DNA of 12,476 nt. Source: an uncultured Erysipelotrichaceae bacterium (GTDB lineage: Bacteria > Bacillota_I > Bacilli_A > Erysipelotrichales > Erysipelotrichaceae). This document shows positions 1 to 6,171 of this stretch, piece by piece. The stretch covers positions 1 to 12,476 of the forward strand of contig CACXEN010000135.1 in assembly GCA_902766675.1 (NCBI GenBank). The letters are read 5' to 3'. Made by a program: the position numbers and the translations under genes. Every line of letters begins with the position of its first letter. The first letter of the stretch is position 1. Under the pieces are notes generated by a model that saw nothing but the letters and a program-made list of their open reading frames with translations, searched no databases and was not told the origin of the DNA.

Positions 1-82
1 GCCAGTGGTGGAATGGCAGACACGTACGCTTGAGGGGCGTATGGAGTGATCCGTGCAGGTTCAAGTCCTGTCTGGCGCACCA
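1..82 (+). tRNA. tRNA-Leu (anticodon GAG), 5' end cut by window edge
   Basis: This is a class II tRNA. The 3' acceptor strand CTGGCGC (72-78) pairs with GCCAG at 1-5, so two 5' bases (GC) lie outside the window. The anticodon stem TACGC (25-29)/GCGTA (37-41) encloses the loop TTGAGGG, with anticodon GAG at 32-34 reading Leu CUC/CUU codons. A variable arm (about 43-54) precedes the T arm, whose stem is CAGG/CCTG around TTCAAGT. The discriminator is A79 and CCA is genomically encoded (80-82). It may be the last gene of a tRNA cluster upstream. Confidence 0.95.
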
Positions 83-95
83 TATTTCAATAACT

Positions 96-136
96 CGAAC
101 CAAACTTATTCCTTTAGGTAAATGGTTCGTTTTTTT
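96..136 (+). terminator. Rho-independent terminator after tRNA-Leu
   Basis: The arms CGAACCA (96-102) and TGGTTCG (123-129) form a 7-bp stem with a 20-nt loop, followed directly by seven T (130-136). It lies 13 nt downstream of the tRNA CCA end and would end the tRNA transcript. Confidence 0.8.
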
Positions 137-144
137 ATTACCAC

Positions 145-168
145 AAAAAAACCAGACTTTAGTCTGGT
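145..168 (-). terminator. Terminator of the 45-codon membrane-peptide gene
   Basis: The inverted repeat ACCAGAC (151-157)/GTCTGGT (162-168) has a 4-nt loop. Read on the minus strand it is followed by a T7 run (complement of 145-151). It lies 26 nt past the stop codon of the small minus-strand gene, so it serves that gene and not the tRNA. Confidence 0.75.
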
Positions 169-194
169 TGTCTCTAAACGATTTGATTTTTCAA

Positions 195-332
195 TTATCT
201 TCTAAAGAAGAATACAGCAAGTAACACTAATATTACTACTGCAAGTAATGTGAGCCCCCAATGAAAGCTTGAATACTGAGATTGTAGTTCTTTTTGTTTT
301 CTAACCCATTTTTTGTCATCTGAATTGCTCAT
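195..332 (-). CDS. Small single-pass membrane protein, 45 aa
   Basis: The product reads MSNSDDKKWVRKQKEL at its start: a charged head, then one hydrophobic segment (about residues 24-43, WGLTLLAVVILVLLAVFFF) ending in Arg-Arg-stop. A single helix with basic residues on both sides suggests a short inner-membrane peptide; I do not recognise a family. Support for a real gene is a good Shine-Dalgarno (AAAGAGGG, complement of 341-348, 8 nt before ATG), a dedicated terminator downstream, and no competing ORF. It is below the usual length cut-off for gene calling. Possible roles such as a membrane-protein modulator are guesses. It is transcribed away from the exporter gene beside it. Confidence 0.75.
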   Translation of the reverse strand: MSNSDDKKWVRKQKELQSQYSSFHWGLTLLAVVILVLLAVFFFRR

Positions 333-364
333 AAGTGAAACCCTCTTTCTTTCAATTACACTTT

Positions 365-370
365 AATATA
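365..370 (-). promoter_or_regulatory. Possible -10 element for the 45-aa peptide gene
   Basis: On the minus strand TATATT (complement of 365-370) would start transcription near 358 and give a leader of about 26 nt with the Shine-Dalgarno inside it. No good -35 is seen. The expected -35 position (388-393) falls in a run of seven C (389-395). The call rests on spacing and one hexamer only. Confidence 0.35.
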
Positions 371-438
371 TATAGGATATAAAATCTACCCCCCCATCAC
401 CAGTTCTACCTTGCCATCGAGAAATGAAATAATAATTC

Positions 439-467
439 TCTACAAATACAACTATCAGTGCTATATT
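439..467 (+). promoter_or_regulatory. Candidate promoter of the MATE gene, close to the start codon
   Basis: The -35 TCTACA (439-444, 4 of 6 consensus) and -10 TATATT (462-467, 5 of 6) are separated by 17 nt. The predicted +1 falls at about 474-475, on the ATG at 475. An imperfect repeat GAGAA (419-423)/TTCTC (436-440) touches the -35 and could be an operator, though it is short. Confidence 0.5.
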
Positions 468-474
468 AATGCAT

Positions 475-1821
475 ATGTCTGAAACAATTAATACCAAAAA
501 CTTAATGACAGAAGGCAACTTTAAGCGAAAGATTATTACCTTTGCAATACCTGTTTTTATTGGAAATCTATTCCAACAGTTTTATAACACTGCCGACTCT
601 TTGATTGTTGGTAATTATTTGGGATCACAATCGCTAGCTGCTGTTACATCCAGTGGGCCAATTATCTATTTATTAATTGGTTTTTTTATGGGTTTTTCTA
701 TGGGTGCTGGAATCGTTATTGCAAGACGCATTGGTGCACAAAATGTAGAACTAACATCTCGCAGTGTACATACTGCTATTGCGATGGGCCTTGTCTTTAG
801 CGTTGTCATGACAATATTTGGAGTAATATTTACTCCTATACTTTTACAGTGGATGAATACACCTAGTGATGTAATCAAAGAAGCAATTATATATTTACGT
901 ATTTATTTTATTGGATGCGGTGCACTCATTATGTATAACACCGGTGTGGGAATTCTACAGGCAAGTGGCGATAGCAAACATCCTTTGTATTATCTAATTC
1001 TTTCTAGCTGTGTGAATATTGTGCTTGATATTATATTTATTGCGAATTTCCATATGGGTGTTGAAGGTGCTGCCCTTGCGACAATTATTTCAGAAGTAAT
1101 CAGTGCCATACTTGTTTTAAATAAACTTATGCGCACATCCGAAGCAATTCATTTAGACATTAAAAAAATAAGTTTCAATCATGATGATTTGAGCAGTATT
1201 GTTTTCTATGGCTTACCTACTGCTTTACAGGCAAGTGTTATTGATTTAGGAAATATTTTAGTGCAATCCTATTTCAATTCATTTGGATCTTTGGCAATGG
1301 CTGGAGTTGGCATACACAATAAAATTGAAGGTTTCTCATTTCTACCTGTCACATCCTTTTCCATCGCTATATCAACATTCGTTTCTCAAAATTTAGGAGC
1401 AGGGAAAAAAGATAGAATGCGTGAAGGTGTTCGCTTTGGAACGATTCTTTGTACGATTATGGTAGAAATCATTGGTATATTATTTTTCTTATTTTCTTCT
1501 CAATTAATATCCGCATTTGACACAAACCCAGAAGTTATTCGATATGGTGTCCTTTATGCTTCTATTTCTGCACCATTCTATTTCTTAATGGGATATTCCC
1601 ATGTAACATCAGCGGTGATGCGCGGTGCTGGAAAACCACGTGTCCCTATGTTTGTGATGTTATTCTGTTGGTGTGCAGTTAGAGTCATCACCCTTTTAAC
1701 AATCGGTCAGATCATTCATGATATCCGCTTAGCATTCTGGTTATATCCATTTACTTGGTTCTTAAGTGCTGCATTCTACTTTATATATAAACGTTATTTG
1801 CATAAGCATGATATTCTTTAA
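475..1821 (+). CDS. MATE-family multidrug/toxin efflux protein
   Basis: This inner-membrane antiporter of the MATE (NorM/DinF/MepA-like) superfamily would export cationic drugs or metabolites using a Na+ or H+ gradient; its substrate cannot be read from sequence. The protein is about 448 aa, the usual family length, with about 12 hydrophobic segments in two halves. The N-terminal half has the typical FAIPVFIGNLFQQFYNTADS signature (about residues 26-45) followed by VGNYLG. The second half repeats the theme (GLPTALQASVIDLGNILVQS), and there are conserved GAG and MRGAGKPR loops. Two in-frame ATGs (469 and 475) lack any Shine-Dalgarno. I chose 475 because the predicted transcription start coincides with it, implying a leaderless mRNA; 469 would add only Met-His. 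The gene stands alone, with a separate promoter for the next gene. Confidence 0.93.
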   Translation: MSETINTKNLMTEGNFKRKIITFAIPVFIGNLFQQFYNTADSLIVGNYLGSQSLAAVTSSGPIIYLLIGFFMGFSMGAGIVIARRIGAQNVELTSRSVHTAIAMGLVFSVVMTIFGVIFTPILLQWMNTPSDVIKEAIIYLRIYFIGCGALIMYNTGVGILQASGDSKHPLYYLILSSCVNIVLDIIFIANFHMGVEGAALATIISEVISAILVLNKLMRTSEAIHLDIKKISFNHDDLSSIVFYGLPTALQASVIDLGNILVQSYFNSFGSLAMAGVGIHNKIEGFSFLPVTSFSIAISTFVSQNLGAGKKDRMREGVRFGTILCTIMVEIIGILFFLFSSQLISAFDTNPEVIRYGVLYASISAPFYFLMGYSHVTSAVMRGAGKPRVPMFVMLFCWCAVRVITLLTIGQIIHDIRLAFWLYPFTWFLSAAFYFIYKRYLHKHDIL

Positions 1822-1831
1822 TGCAAATAAA

Positions 1832-1840
1832 TGGTATGAT
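1832..1840 (+). promoter_or_regulatory. Extended -10 promoter of the diguanylate cyclase gene
   Basis: TGGTATGAT (1832-1840) fits the extended -10 form TGnTATAAT with one mismatch, and no clear -35 is present. The predicted +1 near 1847 would make a leader of about 12 nt, made up mostly of the ribosome binding site GAGG (1847-1850). Confidence 0.5.
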
Positions 1841-1858
1841 GGAGTCGAGGTAAATACT

Positions 1859-2782
1859 ATGAGCGAAAACTTATACGAACATATGAATTTAGTAGACATC
1901 TATATCGCAATTATTTCTAACATGCAAGATGGTGCTTATTTCGTGGATAAGAATAGAAAAATCTTATTCTGGAATAAATCTGCAGAAAGAATCACAGGCT
2001 ATTCTAAAGAAGAAATTATTGGTAAGGATTGTCCAAAATCCAATCTTAATCATATCGATGAAGAAGGTCATCCATTATGCCAAGTAGGTTGTCCGTTATT
2101 TGCGACAAATATCGATGGCAAACAAAGACAAGAAAGAGTTTTTGTCAGACACAAAGATGGACATAGAATTCCTTTGCGCGTTAATATCTTCCCTATCCGT
2201 GATAATGAAGGTAATATTCAAGGTTCTATTGAACTATTTACCCAAGACTCACCAACAAAATATGATGATTCACTTATTGCTAAATTATCTGGTGCTGCAA
2301 TGCATGATGATTTAACAAAACTTCCAAACAGAAGATACTTAGAGAGTTTCTTGTCCTATAAGTTATCACAATTCAAACACTTTGGTCAAAAGTTCTCTGT
2401 TGTATTTGCGGATATTGATGACTTCTCTGTATTCAATAATACATATGGCCATGAAGCTGGTGACTTAGTTCTTCACAACATTGCGTCTTCTATCAAAAAG
2501 GTTATACAAAAAGAAGATCTTTTCGGAAGATGGGGCGGTGAAGAATTTGTGGGTATCTATACAATACATAACGACTATGAAACAACAATAATCGCTGAGA
2601 AACTTCGTTCACTTGTTGAAAATACAGAAATAAACTACAATGGCGAAAACTTACATGTAAGTATTTCCGTTGGCGCAACAAAAGTTTTGATGAATGATAC
2701 AACTGAAACTATTGTGGATAGAGCAGACCGATTGATGTATACATCCAAAACAAGTGGTAAAAATAAAGTTACTGTAGACTAA
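1859..2782 (+). CDS. PAS-GGDEF diguanylate cyclase
   Basis: This is a predicted c-di-GMP synthase (2 GTP to cyclic di-GMP), cytosolic with no membrane segment, 307 aa. A PAS domain (about residues 12-130) carries an unusual polar cluster: C58, H65, C74 and C78, in the motif GKDC...HIDEEG..LC...CPL. A linker leads to the GGDEF domain (about 148-305), opening with DDLTKLPNRRYLE. The metal-binding FADIDDF is at 183-189, and the catalytic motif GGEEF at 226-230 is the active variant of GGDEF. The product-inhibition site RxxD is replaced by QKED (217-220). The start ATG at 1859 has GAGG 8 nt upstream; a longer reading from 1766 would overlap the exporter gene and lacks such a site. The PAS cysteines suggest metal, haem or redox sensing, which is inference. 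Confidence 0.93.
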   Translation: MSENLYEHMNLVDIYIAIISNMQDGAYFVDKNRKILFWNKSAERITGYSKEEIIGKDCPKSNLNHIDEEGHPLCQVGCPLFATNIDGKQRQERVFVRHKDGHRIPLRVNIFPIRDNEGNIQGSIELFTQDSPTKYDDSLIAKLSGAAMHDDLTKLPNRRYLESFLSYKLSQFKHFGQKFSVVFADIDDFSVFNNTYGHEAGDLVLHNIASSIKKVIQKEDLFGRWGGEEFVGIYTIHNDYETTIIAEKLRSLVENTEINYNGENLHVSISVGATKVLMNDTTETIVDRADRLMYTSKTSGKNKVTVD

Positions 2783-2805
2783 GCACTTCGTTGCTTTTTC
2801 TTTTT
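2781..2805 (+). terminator. Short terminator after the diguanylate cyclase gene
   Basis: AAGCA (2781-2785) and TGCTT (2792-2796) form a 5-bp stem around CTTCGT, followed by TTTTTCTTTTTC-type sequence. The stem is weak but the T tract is long, and it starts inside the stop codon. Confidence 0.5.
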
Positions 2806-2820
2806 CAAAGATTATGTTTT

Positions 2821-2841
2821 ATTGATTCCATCGAAATCAAT
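2821..2841. repeat. Inverted repeat upstream of manA, possible operator
   Basis: ATTGATT (2821-2827) and AATCAAT (2835-2841) are perfect 7-bp arms with a 7-nt centre. They lie just upstream of the manA -10, covering the region where the -35 would be. There is no T tract, so a protein-binding site is more likely than a terminator. No regulator is identified. Confidence 0.4.
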
Positions 2842-2855
2842 TTATTTTTTATGTG

Positions 2856-2861
2856 TATAAT
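2856..2861 (+). promoter_or_regulatory. -10 element of manA
   Basis: A perfect TATAAT at 2856-2861 predicts +1 at about 2868. That is the first base of the ribosome binding site AAGGTGG (2868-2874), giving a leader of only about 12 nt. No convincing -35 is visible. Confidence 0.6.
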
Positions 2862-2879
2862 ATTAACAAGGTGGTAGAA

Positions 2880-3818
2880 ATGAAAACATTAAAATTAGAA
2901 ACAATTTACAATCAAACAATTTGGGGAAACGATGTATTATCAAAAATTCGCAATCGTCCAAGTAATATGGAAGGAACTGCATGGGAAATTAGTGCACACC
3001 CTTCTGCAGATTGTCCTGTATTAAATAAAGAATATGAAGGAAAAACTTTAACTGATTTAATTAAAGAAAATCCAATAGAAACTCTTGGTAGTGAAGTAAA
3101 AGAAGACAGAATGTTAAGACTGGCATTATTGGACGCAAAGGAATCCTTAAGTATTCAAGTGCATCCAAATGAAGAATATGCACAAAAAAATGAAAATGAT
3201 CATGGCAAGACAGAAAGCTGGTATGTCTTACGTGCCGAAGAAGGAGCTAAGCTAGTTGCTGGTTGTGATTTCAAAACAAAAGAAGAAATCAAACAAGCAA
3301 TTGATGAAGGCACTATCGAAGAACATCTTACATATCATCCTGTAAAAGAAGGAGACTTCATCGCCATTCCAGCAGGCACATTACATGCCTTAGGCGCAAA
3401 TATCTTAGCATTAGAAATTGGCACAAACTCAAATACTACATATCGATTCTTTGATTTCAACCGTGTGGATGATCAAGGAAACACAAGACCTCTTCATATT
3501 GAAAAGAGTCTAGATGTAGTAACACTTGGTGAACAACCTGTTGTAGTATCTACACCATTAGATGGTATAGAAAAAGAAAAATTACTCACAAATGTTGAAG
3601 AATTTGAAGTATATCTTGTGGATACAAATGATACATATACAATCAAACTTGATGGAACTCGTTTCAAAACGATTTCCAATCTAGGTGAGAAAGTCACTTT
3701 ACAATATGATGATGAAGAAGTAACACTAGATTTTACAGAAAGTATGTTTATTCCTGCTTCTTCTAGTGACATCGTCGTCAAAGGTAAAACAAGATTATTA
3801 ATTGCACAACCAAAATAG
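2880..3818 (+). CDS. manA: Mannose-6-phosphate isomerase, class I
   Basis: This zinc enzyme interconverts mannose-6-phosphate and fructose-6-phosphate, feeding mannose into glycolysis or supplying mannose-6-phosphate for glycans. At 312 aa it matches the short Bacillus-type ManA. Expected zinc ligands are visible: Q93 and H95 in SIQVHPNEEYA, E112 in GKTESWYVL, and H169 in AGTLHALG. The catalytic arginine region TYRFFDFNR is at about 188-196. A cupin-like C-terminal domain follows. The start at 2880 has AAGGTGG five bases upstream; the nine-codon-longer GTG start at 2853 would lie within the promoter. No PTS or mannose transport gene adjoins it, so it seems a free-standing housekeeping copy. 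It converges on deoC and shares its terminator. Confidence 0.95.
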   Translation: MKTLKLETIYNQTIWGNDVLSKIRNRPSNMEGTAWEISAHPSADCPVLNKEYEGKTLTDLIKENPIETLGSEVKEDRMLRLALLDAKESLSIQVHPNEEYAQKNENDHGKTESWYVLRAEEGAKLVAGCDFKTKEEIKQAIDEGTIEEHLTYHPVKEGDFIAIPAGTLHALGANILALEIGTNSNTTYRFFDFNRVDDQGNTRPLHIEKSLDVVTLGEQPVVVSTPLDGIEKEKLLTNVEEFEVYLVDTNDTYTIKLDGTRFKTISNLGEKVTLQYDDEEVTLDFTESMFIPASSSDIVVKGKTRLLIAQPK

Positions 3819-3847
3819 ATAGTTCAAATATATGAACTATCTATTTT
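3812..3847. terminator. Bidirectional terminator shared by manA and deoC
   Basis: A perfect 15-bp stem is formed by 3812-3826 and 3833-3847 with the 6-nt loop AATATA. T runs follow on the plus strand (3844-3848), and a T4 follows on the minus strand. The manA stop TAG (3816-3818) and the deoC stop TAG (complement of 3837-3839) both lie in the stem, so the two genes end within 20 bp of each other. Confidence 0.9.
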
Positions 3848-4505
3848 TCATTTCTTCAATTATTTTAATTCCAGCACTAGTTCCAAAACGAGTACAACCC
3901 GCTTCATATAATTTCATAACATCATCTAATGTACGTATACCACTAGATGCCTTTATTGCGACTTCATCGCCAACAACTGAGCGAATCAACTCTACATCTT
4001 CCACTTTTGCGCCATCACTTCCAAATCCAGTTGATGTCTTTACGAAATCTGGTTTAACCTCTTTTGCGATTTCAGCCATCTTTTTGATCTCATCTTTTGT
4101 AAGATAACATGTTTCAATGATGACTTTAGAAACAACATTATGTTTACGGCATTCTCCAACAATACTTTCCATTTCCTTTTTTAGATAGTCATAATTCTTG
4201 GCTTTTAATTCCGTAATATTAATCACATAATCGATTTCATCTGCACCATTTTCAATCGCATCTTTCGTTTCAAATGTTTTAACTTCGATTGTGGTTTGTC
4301 CTAGTGGGAAGCCAATTGCGGCACCTACATGTACATCCGTACCCTTTAGATATTCTTTACATCTTTTTGTTTGACATGAATTCACTGCGACCATTTTGAA
4401 GTTATATTCTTTTGCTTCATCGCAAATTCTTTTCATATCTTCATCTGTTGCATACGCTTGTAGGTATGCATGATCCACCATCTGCGCAAATTCTTTAATT
4501 TCCAT
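3837..4505 (-). CDS. deoC: Deoxyribose-phosphate aldolase (DERA)
   Basis: This class I aldolase splits 2-deoxyribose-5-phosphate into glyceraldehyde-3-phosphate and acetaldehyde, the last step of deoxynucleoside catabolism. At 222 aa it has the usual length. The Schiff-base lysine is K156 in VKTSTGF, the second lysine is K185 in IKASSGIR, and the acid D92 is in DEIDYVIN. It is third in an operon behind an aldo-keto reductase and a transaldolase-like gene. Its AGGAGG (complement of 4515-4520) overlaps the TAG of the gene before, suggesting translational coupling. I chose the ATG at 4505 (9 nt spacing); the ATG two codons earlier at 4511 has only 3 nt. No nucleoside phosphorylase or phosphopentomutase gene is nearby, so the usual deo context is missing. 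Confidence 0.94.
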   Translation of the reverse strand: MEIKEFAQMVDHAYLQAYATDEDMKRICDEAKEYNFKMVAVNSCQTKRCKEYLKGTDVHVGAAIGFPLGQTTIEVKTFETKDAIENGADEIDYVINITELKAKNYDYLKKEMESIVGECRKHNVVSKVIIETCYLTKDEIKKMAEIAKEVKPDFVKTSTGFGSDGAKVEDVELIRSVVGDEVAIKASSGIRTLDDVMKLYEAGCTRFGTSAGIKIIEEMKNR

Positions 4506-4518
4506 ATTCATCAACCTC

Positions 4519-5337
4519 CTAAAAACTGAAATTATCTGGCGAAGATCCCATACGACGTCCACAATCTAGATTTGATATTGCTTGTATGTCTTCTGGTTCT
4601 AGTTCAAAATCAAACACATCGAAATTAGAAATAATTCTTTCTTTATGTACTGATTTTGGAATCACAACTACATCACGATCCACATTCCATCTCACAACTA
4701 GTTGGCCTGGATTCTTATTATATTTTTTTGATAATTCCGCAAGCAGAGGATCATCCAACATATTTCCTCTATGTCCTCCAAATGGACTCCAACTTTCTGC
4801 GATAATCCCTTTTGCTTGAATCGCATCAATTAATTCTTGGTTTGTAAAATATGGGGATGACTCAATCTGATCAATCACTGGGTGAACTGTAGCTTTTTCC
4901 ATTAGGGAATCTAAATGGTGTAAATGGAAATTGGACAAACCAATAGCACGTATTTTGCCTTCTTTATATAAATCTTCCATTTCTAACCAAGCTTCTTCAT
5001 ATCCTTCCGCTGGCCAGTGAATCAAATATAAATCTACATAATCCAAACCTAAATCATCCAAGCTTTCTTGAAAAGCTTCCTTTGTACGATGCGCACGTAT
5101 ATCATCATTCCACAACTTCGTTGTTAAAAAGATTTCACTTCTATCAATACCACTTTCACGAATTGCTTTTCCAACACTTTTTTCATTTCCATACACTCTA
5201 GCTGTATCTATCAAACGATATCCTGCATCAAGTGCATAGCGCACCGCATTATATGTGTCGTCACCTTCTTGTGCACGCCAAACACCTAGTCCTACGCGCG
5301 GAATACTAACACCATTATTGAATACTAAATCTTTCAT
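4519..5337 (-). CDS. Aldo-keto reductase (AKR5-like)
   Basis: This is an NAD(P)H-dependent reductase of aldehydes and ketones with a TIM-barrel fold, 272 aa, cytosolic. It resembles the 2,5-diketo-gluconate reductase/methylglyoxal-reductase branch. The catalytic tetrad is complete: D44 (RLIDTA), Y49 (RVYGNE), K74 (TTKLWN) and H107 (LIHWPAEG). Nucleotide-binding features near the C-terminus ([20 protein letters not shown]) are typical of the family. ATG 5337 is preferred to GTG 5343 because GGGGAAGG (complement of 5343-5350) stands 5 nt before it. It is the middle gene of the operon, 14 nt after the transaldolase-like gene and 13 nt before deoC. It could reduce aldehydes made or consumed by the two aldolases beside it; that link is inference. 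Confidence 0.92.
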   Translation of the reverse strand: MKDLVFNNGVSIPRVGLGVWRAQEGDDTYNAVRYALDAGYRLIDTARVYGNEKSVGKAIRESGIDRSEIFLTTKLWNDDIRAHRTKEAFQESLDDLGLDYVDLYLIHWPAEGYEEAWLEMEDLYKEGKIRAIGLSNFHLHHLDSLMEKATVHPVIDQIESSPYFTNQELIDAIQAKGIIAESWSPFGGHRGNMLDDPLLAELSKKYNKNPGQLVVRWNVDRDVVVIPKSVHKERIISNFDVFDFELEPEDIQAISNLDCGRRMGSSPDNFSF

Positions 5338-5351
5338 ACTCACCTTCCCCT

Positions 5352-6053
5352 CTATTCTTCTTTTGCGATGTAATCATTTATATCATTATCTTTAAATCGT
5401 TTTATTGTTTCATCCCAAGACGCATTTACTGCATCTGAATAGGATGATGACATCATCTTTTCTAATATGGAATAACTAACCGCAAGAGAATCTGCTCCTG
5501 CTAGTATTGCATTTTTCGCATCATCTAATGTACGTATACTTGCTGCTAGTATTTCTGGCGCATATTCATAGCGATCATATAATTCTCTTGTCTTTTGAAT
5601 CATTTCATACATGTTTAAATTGTTTGCATTACCTCTTGCCACAAATGGTGAGATTGCATAAATATCAATCGCATGTGCCATATATGCTTGTTCATATGTA
5701 AATAAAGTAGTCGCAATGACTTTAATTCCTTCTTCTTTCAATTGACGCATTGCCTTAAATCCTTCTGGACTACTTTCTACTTTCATACCAACACGGTCAG
5801 AAAGTCTTGTACAGGCATGTGCATGTTCTAATATTTCATTTGCGTCAGAGCCAAATGTAGACATAAATACTGTCATTTCATCATCCATAGATAATAAAAA
5901 GCGTGTCATTTCTTCTAAAGAAACGCCACTACCAAACATCTCCAATAGTAATTCTACATTTGTAAGAATTCCTACAGCACCAAGTGCTTTAAAAGAAGAA
6001 ATATTTTCTTTTAAATCTTTCCCTGCCACTGCATAAATACGTGTTTGTTTCAT
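5352..6053 (-). CDS. Divergent transaldolase / fructose-6-phosphate-aldolase-like protein
   Basis: This 233-aa TIM-barrel protein is related to TalC/FSA class I aldolases. The second half matches the family well: K91 in GMKVESSPEGFKAM aligns with the Schiff-base lysine, EEGIKVIATTLFTYEQA follows, then ISPFVAR with the phosphate-binding-type R140, then EILAASIRTLDDAKNAILAGAD. The N-terminal part is unusual: the conserved aspartate of the first strand is absent (MKQTRIYAVAG), and TTNPS is replaced by LTNVE, keeping only N32. The usual proline after the catalytic Lys (KxP) is also lost. Substrate specificity is therefore doubtful, and it may not be a genuine transaldolase. It is first gene of the operon with the reductase and deoC. 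Its TATAAT lies so close that the leader would be about 8 nt, with no Shine-Dalgarno. Confidence 0.85.
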   Translation of the reverse strand: MKQTRIYAVAGKDLKENISSFKALGAVGILTNVELLLEMFGSGVSLEEMTRFLLSMDDEMTVFMSTFGSDANEILEHAHACTRLSDRVGMKVESSPEGFKAMRQLKEEGIKVIATTLFTYEQAYMAHAIDIYAISPFVARGNANNLNMYEMIQKTRELYDRYEYAPEILAASIRTLDDAKNAILAGADSLAVSYSILEKMMSSSYSDAVNASWDETIKRFKDNDINDYIAKEE

Positions 6054-6067
6054 ATTACTTTATTTAG

Positions 6068-6073
6068 ATTATA
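6068..6073 (-). promoter_or_regulatory. -10 element of the aldolase/reductase operon
   Basis: A perfect TATAAT is found on the minus strand (complement of 6068-6073). The predicted +1 is about 6061, 8 nt before the ATG at 6053. No good -35 hexamer is present, so an activator or an extended contact may be needed. Confidence 0.6.
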
Positions 6074-6092
6074 AACGATTTTCATTATCGTT
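6074..6092. repeat. Inverted repeat between divergent promoters, candidate operator
   Basis: AACGAT (6074-6079) and ATCGTT (6087-6092) are separated by 7 nt. The repeat abuts the minus-strand -10 (6068-6073) and overlaps the first two bases of the plus-strand -35 (6091-6096). One bound protein could therefore control both the aldolase operon and the S-component gene. Confidence 0.45.
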
Positions 6093-6118
6093 GACACTTT
6101 TTTTGGCAGTGATATCAT
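6091..6118 (+). promoter_or_regulatory. Promoter of the ECF S-component gene
   Basis: A consensus -35 TTGACA (6091-6096), a 16-nt spacer and a -10 TATCAT (6113-6118, 5 of 6) predict +1 at about 6125. The leader of about 47 nt holds the ribosome binding site AAGAGG (6160-6165). It is too short for a known vitamin riboswitch. Confidence 0.7.
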
Positions 6119-6171
6119 TGTATAGACAGTAAAATTTCACATTTTTAATACATATATTTAAGAGGATAAAA

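Noticed and set aside
30..224. 64-codon plus-strand ORF over the tRNA-Leu and its terminator
   Set aside because: It starts inside the tRNA anticodon arm and runs through two terminator hairpins, so it is chance coding.
1766..1858. Longer start for the diguanylate cyclase
   Set aside because: The extra 31 codons overlap the exporter gene and the promoter; GAGG lies before ATG 1859.
3832..4107. Plus-strand 91-codon ORF opposite deoC
   Set aside because: It begins in the shared terminator and is antisense to the conserved aldolase; its composition is Ser/Thr-rich noise.
4506..4562. Longer DeoC start inside the aldo-keto reductase gene
   Set aside because: The added residues are the reductase C-terminus in another frame; AGGAGG and family length support 4505.
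6125..6171. Vitamin riboswitch before the ECF S component
   Set aside because: The predicted leader is about 47 nt with no terminator or conserved aptamer pattern, too short for FMN, TPP or similar classes.
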